This document shows, piece by piece, positions 45,156 through 53,112 of a stretch of 64,000 nt of DNA. Made by a program: the position numbers and the translations under genes. The notes under the pieces are model-generated. The model saw only the letters and a program-made list of their open reading frames with translations, was not told the DNA's origin and ran no database searches. Position 1 is the stretch's first letter. Every line of letters starts with the position of its first letter. This DNA comes from Streptococcus bovimastitidis (lineage in GTDB: Bacteria; Bacillota; Bacilli; Lactobacillales; Streptococcaceae): contig NZ_LZDD01000003.1 in assembly GCF_001885095.1 (NCBI RefSeq), positions 62,001 to 126,000 of the forward strand, written 5' to 3'.

Positions 45156-46652
45156 ATGAATGAAACTTATCATTTCCAATTAAATGAAGACGATCAGCGT
45201 TTGTGTACTGTCCATTTCCAAATGCCAGAGGATTGTACAGGTATTAGTTTATCCTATACCTTAGAAGCACCTTATACGATGTTAGTCCTTTTAATGATTA
45301 GGGATGATAAGGGCAACCTACGTTTTCAAAAGCAATTGAGCTACAGTAAGCCTCTTATTTCACTAAGTGAGAAGGCAGAGACGACGACAATTGGTGGCAT
45401 TCCTGGGCCAATGACTTCTGGGACTTGGACAATCGAAGCTATCTACAATCAAGAGTATGGCAAACACTTTGATGAAGACTTAATTAGTTTTGACGCTGAG
45501 CTGCGCTTTACAGAAGGTAGCATTGAAGAATCCATTTCTGGGCCAATTTGGGTCAACGAAGCCTTTGAATATCGCTATTTAGATACCGTTAAAATTTACC
45601 AGAAAGGCAGAAAATGGTACAAGGGTGATTTTCATACCCATACGCAACTTTCTGACGGTAAAGAATTGTTGCCAACTGTTACTGAGAAGGTCTTAGAAGA
45701 AGGCTTAGACTTCTATGTAGCGACAGAGCACAATCTCTTACATACTGGTTGGAAGAAGACGCCGCTTATGGTTTTACCAGGCATGGAAATGACCACAAAC
45801 TTTGGTCATGCCAATGTCTTTGGTTTAACCAAGAGACCTGAAAGTCTAGATGCTATCATCTTTGAAAGTGGAAAAGAAAATGTCCTTAATGCTATTGATG
45901 CTTTTATACAAGAATGTCAGGAAAATGATTGGCTCTTCTCAATCAACCATCCCTTCCTCTACAAATGGAAATGGGAATTTAAAGATCTGGCCTTAGATAG
46001 ACTTTCTTGTATAGAAATTATTAATGATCCAACCTATGAACTTGAGCCAAAAGCTGAAGGGAAGTTAGCTAATCAACAAGCGGTTGCCTTGGCTGACCTC
46101 CTTTGGTCTCAAGGCTATCGTATTTGTGCTATTGGTGGCAGTGACTCACATATGCTTAAGGGAGAATGTTATCCAACGGCTACGACTCCATCAGTCCCTG
46201 GAGATCCTGCGACATGGATTTTGATGGATCACTTATCAGCTTCTCACTTAAAAGATGGACTTAAAGCATGTAACTCTTATGTGACCCGTTTTTGCCAAGT
46301 CGATGCTCAGTTTACAAGTGATTACAGTGATGAATTGGCTTTTGGGGATATTATGCCACAACAAGCTAAGCAGTTAGAGTATTCACTTACTCTGACAAGT
46401 TCTGAAGAACTTGAAATCTTTTACATTTTAGATGGTGACAAAATTATCTTAGATGCGGAAGTTACTGCAGAAGGTAATTATCAAGTATCTGGAAAAATCA
46501 GTCTGGATAAAGCAGACTATCATTGGATTCGTTTTGGGGCTAATACCAAGGAGGGTGACTTCAGATTTTATGGAAACCCTATCACTCGTGGTCATCAGGT
46601 TCCAAACATTAAAACATTTGGACAAGCCTATCAGGAATTGGGGGTGGAATGA
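45156..46652 (+). CDS. PHP-domain metallophosphoesterase, CehA/McbA type
   Basis: A 498-residue protein. The N-terminal ~150 residues are a beta-sandwich-like domain; residues ~165-400 are a PHP metallohydrolase domain with KGDFHTHTQLSDGKELLP, YVATEHNLL, VLPGMEMTTNFGHANVFG, SINHPFLYKW and ICAIGGSDSHML motifs that bind a trinuclear metal site. CehA/McbA proteins hydrolyse phosphodiesters or phosphonate/carbamate esters. No signal peptide, so it acts on imported material. Placed between SBP and HAD genes, it may split an imported diester, with the HAD enzyme finishing the job. Confidence 0.85.
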   Translation: MNETYHFQLNEDDQRLCTVHFQMPEDCTGISLSYTLEAPYTMLVLLMIRDDKGNLRFQKQLSYSKPLISLSEKAETTTIGGIPGPMTSGTWTIEAIYNQEYGKHFDEDLISFDAELRFTEGSIEESISGPIWVNEAFEYRYLDTVKIYQKGRKWYKGDFHTHTQLSDGKELLPTVTEKVLEEGLDFYVATEHNLLHTGWKKTPLMVLPGMEMTTNFGHANVFGLTKRPESLDAIIFESGKENVLNAIDAFIQECQENDWLFSINHPFLYKWKWEFKDLALDRLSCIEIINDPTYELEPKAEGKLANQQAVALADLLWSQGYRICAIGGSDSHMLKGECYPTATTPSVPGDPATWILMDHLSASHLKDGLKACNSYVTRFCQVDAQFTSDYSDELAFGDIMPQQAKQLEYSLTLTSSEELEIFYILDGDKIILDAEVTAEGNYQVSGKISLDKADYHWIRFGANTKEGDFRFYGNPITRGHQVPNIKTFGQAYQELGVE

Positions 46653-47383
46653 TGATTAAAGGGATTCTCTTTGATAAAGATGGTACCCTAATTGATTTTT
46701 TTAAACTTTGGCAACCAGCAATAGAACCAGTCCTTCAGCGGATTATGGATGATTACGACTTGCTTCCCTACGCTTATTACCAACCAAGATTGGAAAAGGC
46801 AATTGGCTATGAAAATGGCAAGATTGATCCTGAGGGGGCTATTGCTTGGAAACCCTATCAACTGATTGCTGAGGATTTGGGAGAAATCATTAAGGAAAAG
46901 CATGAAAGCATTGATTATCAATTGCTCATTCATCGCTTACAGGATTATTTCACAGAAGCAGTTGCTTCATTTCAAGGAAATATACCAACCTTTACCGATA
47001 TGGTATCACTCTTTACAACCTTGAAGGAACAAGACATAGCTATTGGTATTGTGACAACTGATACTTTCTTATCGACCTGGCAATGTATGGAAGAACTAGG
47101 ACTTGACCATTTCATTTCCTTTATTGGAACTTCCGATAATAGTCGACCAATCAAGCCGGATGGTGCCTTGGTTGAACAGGCAGCTTCCCTCTGGGGCTGT
47201 CAGCCGTCAGAAATAGTTGTGGTCGGAGATACTCCAAATGACATGCGTTTTGCTAAAAATGGTAAAGCGGTCGCCATTGGTGTAACCAGTGGAACAGCTG
47301 ATGCTGAAAGCTTATCTCTATACACATCCTATGTGATTCCATCTGTGGCGGAATTATTGCCACTCATTGAACAAATAAACTGA
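46649..47383 (+). CDS. HAD-family phosphatase
   Basis: A 244-residue phosphatase with motif I FDKDGTLIDF, motif II IVTTDT, motif III Lys in NSRPIKPDG and motif IV VVVGDTPNDMRFAKNGKAVAIGV. The helical cap after motif I fits phosphoglycolate-phosphatase-like HADs. It overlaps the PHP gene by 4 bp. Its probable substrate is the monoester released by the PHP enzyme (inference). Confidence 0.9.
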   Translation: MMIKGILFDKDGTLIDFFKLWQPAIEPVLQRIMDDYDLLPYAYYQPRLEKAIGYENGKIDPEGAIAWKPYQLIAEDLGEIIKEKHESIDYQLLIHRLQDYFTEAVASFQGNIPTFTDMVSLFTTLKEQDIAIGIVTTDTFLSTWQCMEELGLDHFISFIGTSDNSRPIKPDGALVEQAASLWGCQPSEIVVVGDTPNDMRFAKNGKAVAIGVTSGTADAESLSLYTSYVIPSVAELLPLIEQIN

Positions 47384-47396
47384 AAAGAGGCCTCCA

Positions 47397-48500
47397 GTGG
47401 CGAAAATTGAATTAAAACATATTAACAAAATATATGAGGACACAAAAGCTGTCGATGATTTTAATCTGGTCATTGATGATAAGGAATTTATTATCTTTGT
47501 CGGGCCTTCTGGTTGTGGGAAATCAACAACACTTAGAATGATCGCTGGGCTAGAAGACATTTCTTCTGGCGACCTCTTAATTGATGATCAAAAGATTAAC
47601 CACCTTAGTCCCAGTGACCGTGATATTGCCATGGTTTTTCAAAACTATGCCCTCTACCCTCATATGACCGTTCGCAATAACATTGCCTATAGTTTGAAAA
47701 TTAGGGGCTTGAGCAAGGCTGATATCAATGAGAAGGTAGAAGAAGTTTCAAAAATTTTAAAATTAGAATCTTACCTTGATCGCAAACCTGGTCAATTATC
47801 AGGGGGGCAAAAACAGCGTGTTGCTATGGGGCGGGCCATGGTTCGTCATCCTAAAGTATTCTTAATGGATGAGCCTTTATCCAATTTAGATGCTAAATTG
47901 CGGGGTGAAATGCGTTTAGAAATTGCCAGTCTTTATCAAAAATTGGATGCGACATTTATCTATGTAACCCATGACCAAACCGAAGCTATGACCTTAGGAA
48001 CTCGGATTGTCGTTATGCGTGACGGTCGTATCCAACAAATAGATAGTCCAAAAAATCTTTTTGATCATCCGGTAAATCTCTTTGTTGCAGGCTTTATTGG
48101 GACACCCCCAATGAATTTCCTTGATGCAAAGCTGGATCGAGAAGCCAACTTTACTTATCTTTTAACAGATTTCCATGAGCAAGAAATTAGCTCAGAAAAA
48201 GCTCAGCTCTTTGAAGAAAGAGGAGCCTTTGGAAAAAATCTTATTGTCGGTATTAGAGCCAATGATGTTATTCTTAGTCGAGAAGCGCATTCAGGGTATC
48301 TAGTTGGTAAGGTTAGGGTTTATGAAATGCTTGGTGAGGATGCCATCGTTCATGTCCGTTTAGAAGGAAGTAAAAAGGATTTAGTTGTTAAAATATCCGC
48401 GAAAGATATTTACCAAGTTGATGAGACGGTTTACTTGGGATTCCCTGAAGATGCTCTTTATCTATTTGATAAGGCATCTGAAGTGGCACTTGTCAATTAA
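47397..48500 (+). CDS. ABC transporter ATPase (UgpC/MsmK type)
   Basis: A 367-residue ATPase starting at GTG 47397 (RBS AAAGAGG). Walker A GPSGCGKSTTLRM, signature LSGGQKQRVAMGRAMV, Walker B VFLMDEPLSNLD, H-loop VTHDQTEAMTLG, and a C-terminal MOI/TOBE regulatory domain. It completes the importer operon SMR-permease-permease-SBP-PHP-HAD-ATPase; a dedicated ATPase is notable because streptococcal CUT1 importers often share MsmK. Confidence 0.94.
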   Translation: MAKIELKHINKIYEDTKAVDDFNLVIDDKEFIIFVGPSGCGKSTTLRMIAGLEDISSGDLLIDDQKINHLSPSDRDIAMVFQNYALYPHMTVRNNIAYSLKIRGLSKADINEKVEEVSKILKLESYLDRKPGQLSGGQKQRVAMGRAMVRHPKVFLMDEPLSNLDAKLRGEMRLEIASLYQKLDATFIYVTHDQTEAMTLGTRIVVMRDGRIQQIDSPKNLFDHPVNLFVAGFIGTPPMNFLDAKLDREANFTYLLTDFHEQEISSEKAQLFEERGAFGKNLIVGIRANDVILSREAHSGYLVGKVRVYEMLGEDAIVHVRLEGSKKDLVVKISAKDIYQVDETVYLGFPEDALYLFDKASEVALVN

Positions 48501-48507
48501 GACAAAA

Positions 48508-48536
48508 AGAAAAAGCCTATGACTAGGCTTTTTCTT
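48508..48536. terminator. Terminator of the Ugp-like operon
   Basis: GAAAAAGCCTA (48509-48519) pairs with TAGGCTTTTTC (48524-48534). Works in both directions between convergent genes. Confidence 0.9.
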
Positions 48537-48564
48537 GTGTTTGGTTTTTGGTATTTGATGTTTT

Positions 48565-49740
48565 TTAGAGTCCGCCAATGAATGCTTGGATTAATTGTTT
48601 GTAGTCGTAATTTCCAGTTGCATCTGAAGTATCAACTGTCCATTCTCCAGTATCAGCATCTTTCGTTAGATTGATTTCGTAGCCTTCACCGTTCATGTAT
48701 TCAGGGGTTGCAATTTTTGCACTGTCGTAGCGTGTATGAACATTTTCAAAGATATATTTTTCAGCATCTTTATAAAGGGCATCATAATCTGAGAAGTCAT
48801 CACCTTTGTGTTTATCTATGTATTCATTTTTTAGGCTATCGGTGTCAAGGTCTTTAAAGTTGATGATTGATGGTTTGATAGCAATTTTTGCAGAAGTTGG
48901 TAAGTAGTCAATGATAGTTGTTTCAATTTGAGCACGTTTTGAGTTAGCAGTAATATATTGTTGGGCAAATTTTTCTGCTTCACTATCACTTGGTTGGTAA
49001 TGTGACCAGCCACTTTTAGCTGATTCAATAAAGGCTTTCATGTATGCCGCCTTATCTTCTTCGGTATTGTTTGCTAATTTCCACTCATTGTCTTTTTTGC
49101 TAGATTTTTTCTTAGAAAGGAATTCTACTTGAGCACCACCAGTTGTGCTTGCTGCTTCAGCATCAGAACCATCAACAGTTGCACTACCATCTAAGAAAGT
49201 TTGAGTAATAAATGTCTTAGCAAGTTCTTTGATTTTTTCTGAGTTATCTGGATATTTTGCTGCATTGACAGGAATCTTAACTTCCTCAGTATCGTCGTCA
49301 CCGTTAGTTGCTGTTTCTACTAAAAGATTGTATTTCTTTTCTTTTTTATCAACTTCATAAACGATATAGCCAGTTTTTGATCTGCCTTTTGATACTTTAC
49401 CATAATCAAGTGTTTTAAAATGATCTAAACTGTCGTAAACATTTTCTGGCTCTATGTCTTCCTCGTCATCTTTTGATGCTAAAGTGAAGTTGGTTTGTCC
49501 ATAAGTAATACTCTTGTCGCCTTTATTTGTTAATTTAACATGAAGGGCTAAGAATCCCTTAGATGAACTTGAAGCTGTTAAGTCTTTAGAAGTAACGTAT
49601 TCACCATCAAGAACTTTTACTTCTAAACCATTTTTAGACGTAGAAGTGTCTTTACCATTTGTACTTGAACCTCCGCAAGCACCAAGTACTAAAACTGAAG
49701 TTAAAGTTAACAAGCCTAAACCAATTTTGTTTTTTTTCAT
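48565..49740 (-). CDS. DUF5105 lipoprotein
   Basis: A 391-residue lipoprotein. From ATG 49740 (RBS AGGAAAAAG) the sequence gives MKKNKIGLGLLTLTSVLVLGACGGSS, a lipobox with Cys. The first mature domain (LEVKVLDGEYVTSKDL, FLALHVKLTNKGDKSITYGQTNFTL) resembles DUF4352-like/telomeric-repeat binding Ig folds, and the C-terminal part is DUF5105. Surface exposed. Function unknown; the open frame upstream of 49740 encodes a basic stretch without RBS. Confidence 0.85.
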   Translation of the reverse strand: MKKNKIGLGLLTLTSVLVLGACGGSSTNGKDTSTSKNGLEVKVLDGEYVTSKDLTASSSSKGFLALHVKLTNKGDKSITYGQTNFTLASKDDEEDIEPENVYDSLDHFKTLDYGKVSKGRSKTGYIVYEVDKKEKKYNLLVETATNGDDDTEEVKIPVNAAKYPDNSEKIKELAKTFITQTFLDGSATVDGSDAEAASTTGGAQVEFLSKKKSSKKDNEWKLANNTEEDKAAYMKAFIESAKSGWSHYQPSDSEAEKFAQQYITANSKRAQIETTIIDYLPTSAKIAIKPSIINFKDLDTDSLKNEYIDKHKGDDFSDYDALYKDAEKYIFENVHTRYDSAKIATPEYMNGEGYEINLTKDADTGEWTVDTSDATGNYDYKQLIQAFIGGL

Positions 49741-50189
49741 AAATCTTTTTCCTAAACCTTTCTTAAAGTGTCTTTTAGTTTCTCTCATGAAAACTAAAGA
49801 TAGGTCAACTCTGCAAAATTATAATTGCTTGATATTATGAATATTATTAAAGTCTATTATTCCATTTAGAAAAGTGAAAAATATAAATTTTTTAATACCA
49901 TTCTTATTTATCTAAGCAAAAAAAGATTGCTTCTGCTTACTTGAAAAGAAAGCCAGATTTTCAAAAATATCATCAAATAATACCAAAACCCCCTCTAGAT
50001 TATTGTATCAACAACATGTAAGGGGTGTCAATTAAATGGTTAAGTTTTACAAATCTTTTACATTAAATCCGAATATTTGACAAATGTTACTAAAAAATTG
50101 AATTAAAAATTTCGTACATTATGAAAAATAATGAAAGTTGATTGGAATCGCTATAAACAGGAAAATTTTAATCTTCTGAAAAATAATCA
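49741..50189. other. Gene-less stretch upstream of the DUF5105 gene
   Basis: About 450 bp, AT-rich, containing the DUF5105 promoter on the reverse strand. An inverted repeat ACCCCCT (49987) ... AGGGGT (50021) is the only clear structure. No supported gene. Confidence 0.5.
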
Positions 50190-50249
50190 TTGACAAGTGA
50201 GTGTTCACTCACTATAATAGGTATATCAAAAAAGTGAGTGTTTACTCAC
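50190..50249 (+). promoter_or_regulatory. TetR-controlled promoter with two palindromic operators
   Basis: TTGACA (50190-50195), 17-bp spacer, TATAAT (50213-50218). The 16-bp palindrome GTGAGTGTTCACTCAC (50197-50212) fills the spacer exactly, and GTGAGTGTTTACTCAC (50234-50249) lies just after the start site. Both should bind the TetR-family protein encoded as the last gene of this operon, so the operon is self-repressed. Confidence 0.9.
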
Positions 50250-50267
50250 CAAACGAAAGAGGGTTTT

Positions 50268-50984
50268 ATGGAAACTGTACTCAGTCTGACAAATGTTAGT
50301 AAAGACTATGATAAAGAGCGGATTCTTGACCAGATTAATTTCACCCTCAACAAGGGACAAATTGTTGGATTGATTGGACCTTCAGGTGCTGGTAAGTCGA
50401 CCATGATTAAGGTTGCACTTGGTATGGAAAAGGCTGACCAAGGCAAAGTTCTGGTTTTTAAGCAAAAGATGCCTAACCGTCAGGTTTTAGGCCAGTTGGG
50501 TTATATGGCTCAATCGGATGCCCTTTACCTCAGTCTCTCTGGTTATGAAAATTTATGCTTTTTCGGCCAAATGTTGGGCATTCAAAAAGCTACGCTAGCA
50601 AAATCAATTGCCCATGTTGCGGAGATTGTCGACCTGACTGATCATTTAGGTAAATTGGTCAGTGGTTATTCTGGTGGGATGAAGAGACGACTTTCCCTGG
50701 CCATTGCTCTTTTAGGAGCACCCGACTTGTTAATCTTAGATGAGCCAACTGTTGGAATTGATCCTTCATTGCGTAAACAAATTTGGCGTGAATTGAAGCT
50801 CTTGAAAGAGAAAGGTGTTGCCATTTTGGTGACCACCCACGTTATGGATGAAGCGGAAAAAACGGACTTTGTAGGGCTATTGCGAGGCGGACGGATAATT
50901 GCTTTTGATAGTCCGGCCGAGCTCAAAAGGAGCTATCAGGTGGATAGTATTGAGGAAGTCTTTTTGAAGGCTGAGGGTGAATGA
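50268..50984 (+). CDS. ABC-2 type exporter ATPase
   Basis: A 238-residue ATPase: Walker A GPSGAGKSTMIKV, signature YSGGMKRRLSLAIALL, Walker B LLILDEPTVGIDP, H-loop VTTHVMDEAE. ATG 50268 (RBS AAAGAGGG) is preferred to the in-frame GTG within the second operator. It belongs to the DrrA/CcmA-like drug exporter group and overlaps the permease region. Confidence 0.92.
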   Translation: METVLSLTNVSKDYDKERILDQINFTLNKGQIVGLIGPSGAGKSTMIKVALGMEKADQGKVLVFKQKMPNRQVLGQLGYMAQSDALYLSLSGYENLCFFGQMLGIQKATLAKSIAHVAEIVDLTDHLGKLVSGYSGGMKRRLSLAIALLGAPDLLILDEPTVGIDPSLRKQIWRELKLLKEKGVAILVTTHVMDEAEKTDFVGLLRGGRIIAFDSPAELKRSYQVDSIEEVFLKAEGE

Positions 50985-50985
50985 G

Positions 50986-52092
50986 ATGAGAGTAGTAGCG
51001 ATTGTAAAAAAGGTTATCTTGGAACTTCTTCGGGATAAGAGAACCCTAATGCTTATGTTTGTAGCTCCCATTTTTATCATGTTTTTGATGAACATCATGT
51101 TTTCGGCCGAATCTCAGGTTGATGTAAGACTCGGGGCAGTGGGCGTGGATAATCAGCTGGTTAGTACCTTAGATAAGGCAAAGCATATCGATGTGAGGGA
51201 CTTTTCTTCAGAAGCAAAAGGCAAGGCGGCTTTAAAATATGGCCAGTTAGATACCTTAATTCTTTATTCTAAAGCTGATGGATTTGAGGTGACTTATGCC
51301 AACCAGGATGTCTCTAAAACTCAGGTTAGCCGTCGGGTTCTTAAATCATCCATCATGGTTAACAAGAGTCAAGACATGAAAAAGCTCTTGCAAAAATTAC
51401 TTGCTGCCGACCCTAAACTGGTTATGGCGGTCAAATCTGGCAAGGACAAAACAACAATCAATGAAAGATTCCTCTATGGTGACAAGGATACAGGTTTCTT
51501 TGCTAAGATAATGCCTGTTTTGATTGGGTTTTTGACCTTCTTCTTTGTTTTCCTCATTTCAGGGATGGCCCTTTTAAAAGAACGAACTTCTGGCACCTTG
51601 GATCGACTTTTAGCAACACCTGTTAGAAGGTCACAAATTGTTTTAGGTTATATGATAGCTTATGGGCTACTTGCCATTATTCAGACCTCCATCATTGTGA
51701 CCTCCGCAATCTACCTCTTGCATTTACAAGTTCTAGGTAGTATTTTCCATATTATTTTGGTTAGTGAAGTCTTAGCCTTAGTTGCCTTAGCTTTTGGTAT
51801 TTTGATGTCGACCTTAGCTAAGTCAGAATTCCAAATGATGCAGTTTATCCCACTTGTTGTCCTTCCCCAACTCTTCTTTTCTGGCCTAATCCCTTTGGAT
51901 TCCATGGCTAGCTGGGTGAGAACCTTAGGGAAATTCCTACCCCTTTCTTATTCAGGTCACGCTATTTCAGCTGTTGTTCTTGAAGGGAAGGGACTAGATG
52001 CCATTGCCAAAGATATTGGGATTTTACTGATTTTCTTAGCCGCTTTAACATTAGCTAACGTTATCGGCCTTAAACGCTACCGCAAAGTTTAA
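50986..52092 (+). CDS. ABC-2 type exporter permease
   Basis: A 368-residue permease (start ATG 50986; GTG 50977 also possible). One N-terminal membrane helix (LMLMFVAPIFIMFLMNIMF), a ~150-residue extracellular domain, then five helices, with KERTSGTLDRLLATPVRRSQIVLGYMIAYGLLAIIQ typical of ABC-2 (YhgE/Pip-like drug efflux) permeases. With the ATPase it likely exports a lipophilic toxic compound. Confidence 0.9.
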   Translation: MRVVAIVKKVILELLRDKRTLMLMFVAPIFIMFLMNIMFSAESQVDVRLGAVGVDNQLVSTLDKAKHIDVRDFSSEAKGKAALKYGQLDTLILYSKADGFEVTYANQDVSKTQVSRRVLKSSIMVNKSQDMKKLLQKLLAADPKLVMAVKSGKDKTTINERFLYGDKDTGFFAKIMPVLIGFLTFFFVFLISGMALLKERTSGTLDRLLATPVRRSQIVLGYMIAYGLLAIIQTSIIVTSAIYLLHLQVLGSIFHIILVSEVLALVALAFGILMSTLAKSEFQMMQFIPLVVLPQLFFSGLIPLDSMASWVRTLGKFLPLSYSGHAISAVVLEGKGLDAIAKDIGILLIFLAALTLANVIGLKRYRKV

Positions 52093-52104
52093 AAGGAGGT
52101 TTTT

Positions 52105-52740
52105 ATGACGGAAACTAGTTTTCACCATTATTTTACTTTGCTGGATGATGCTAAAATGCCTGCTGGCAAGCGTAAGTTGATTCTTGCTAGTCTAGATCTT
52201 TTTTCTCGACAGGGATACCATGGCACAAGCACAGCCCAGATTGCCAATCAAGCAGGCGTCAGCCAGGCGACCCTTTTTAAATACTTTAAGACTAAGGAAA
52301 AATTACTGCTAGAGATGCTTGAACCAGTCATACCAGCCCTCTTTACAGATTTTTTCACAGTGATCAAAGACATTTTGGAATTTGAAGAATTAATCCCTGT
52401 CCTCGTCCAAGACCGAATCGCCTTCATCGAGCGAAATCAGAGCATCCTGACCATATTGTTCCAAGAGGTCCAAGTTAATTCGGAATTAAAAAAGACCATT
52501 TTGACCAGCATCCGCAAGCAAGAGATTGACCAGGTATTGATGCAGTGGCATCAAAAATTGCTCAAAGCCAATCATCAAATGGATGCTGACCTCCCATTTC
52601 CAATTTTTATCCGTAGATTAACAGGCCCCATCATGACCTATGTTGTGCAGGTCTTATTCTTAGGTAGTCCATCAGGAAACCGCGAGGATGAAATGGCACA
52701 AATCATCAAGCAAATCAGAGTTGGTCTGCTGAAAAACTAA
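52105..52740 (+). CDS. TetR/AcrR-family repressor
   Basis: A 211-residue repressor with N-terminal HTH (KLILASLDLFSRQGYHGTSTAQIANQAGVSQATLFKYFKTKEKLLLEML). The C-terminal ligand pocket is not assignable. It ends the exporter operon and most probably binds the GTGAGTG palindromes at 50197 and 50234. Confidence 0.93.
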   Translation: MTETSFHHYFTLLDDAKMPAGKRKLILASLDLFSRQGYHGTSTAQIANQAGVSQATLFKYFKTKEKLLLEMLEPVIPALFTDFFTVIKDILEFEELIPVLVQDRIAFIERNQSILTILFQEVQVNSELKKTILTSIRKQEIDQVLMQWHQKLLKANHQMDADLPFPIFIRRLTGPIMTYVVQVLFLGSPSGNREDEMAQIIKQIRVGLLKN

Positions 52741-52742
52741 TC

Positions 52743-52796
52743 TTTACCAAACTTTTACATAAAGGACATTAAAGATTTACATTCAGGGTATATAAT
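52743..52796 (+). promoter_or_regulatory. Pho-box-type promoter of a candidate small RNA
   Basis: Hexamers at an exact 11-bp period: TTTACC (52743), TTTACA (52754), a degenerate GACATT (52765), TTTACA (52776). TATAAT follows at 52791-52796, 15 bp after the start of the last repeat. The arrangement is the same as before the alkaline phosphatase gene (53019-53072). Direct TTNACA-type repeats with 11-bp spacing are the hallmark of PhoP/PnpR-type response regulators. Confidence 0.72.
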
Positions 52797-52802
52797 GAAG
52801 AT

Positions 52803-52934
52803 GTAGAGGACCTTTCCTAATCCAAAAAGACTCCTCTGACTCCATAAGACAAAAAACGAATCTCTGTTTTCCTCCTAAAAAACAAAGATGAGACCAGCCC
52901 ACTGATGCCTAATTCAAAATCAGTGGGCTTTTTA
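52803..52934 (+). ncRNA. Candidate phosphate-regulated small RNA with anti-SD loop
   Basis: Between the promoter above and a strong terminator there is ~131 nt with no ORF preceded by an RBS. Three structures are visible. Hairpin 1: AGAGGA (52805-52810) with TCCTCT (52832-52837). Hairpin 2: 52860-52870 pairs with 52879-52889 (10 of 11 pairs) and displays the loop CCTCCTAA (52871-52878), complementary to the Shine-Dalgarno sequence. Hairpin 3: terminator AGCCCACTGAT (52896-52906) with ATCAGTGGGCT (52919-52929), then T5. An anti-SD loop is the hallmark of sRNAs such as the streptococcal csRNAs. Confidence 0.62.
52896..52934 (+). terminator. Terminator of the candidate small RNA
   Basis: A perfect 11-bp GC-rich stem with 12-nt loop and T5 tail. 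It lies 156 bp after the TetR stop, so it could also end exporter operon read-through. Confidence 0.92.
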
Positions 52935-53018
52935 TATGCTATTGAATAAATGTTATTCTTTCCATTTCCAGAGGTAAACTTAACTGGTTCTTTACTGGTT
53001 CATTAAATATTTTGAATT

Positions 53019-53072
53019 TTCACAGAACTTTTACAAAAATCCTAATGGTATTTTACAATTGAAGCCTAAAAT
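53019..53072 (+). promoter_or_regulatory. Pho-box promoter of the alkaline phosphatase gene
   Basis: TTCACA (53019), TTTACA (53030), a degenerate CCTAAT (53041) and TTTACA (53052) follow an 11-bp period; TAAAAT at 53067-53072 is the -10, 15 bp from the last repeat. No good -35 is present, as expected for an activator-dependent promoter. This predicts induction under phosphate limitation. Confidence 0.78.
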
Positions 53073-53112
53073 AGAAATGTAGGTTATTTATTTAGGATTA
53101 TCAAAGGAGATT

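Noticed and set aside
52743..52796. CiaR binding site before the small RNA
   Set aside because: CiaR needs TTTAAG repeats; the hexamers here are TTTACC/TTTACA and match the phosphatase promoter, so Pho control is more likely, although not proved.
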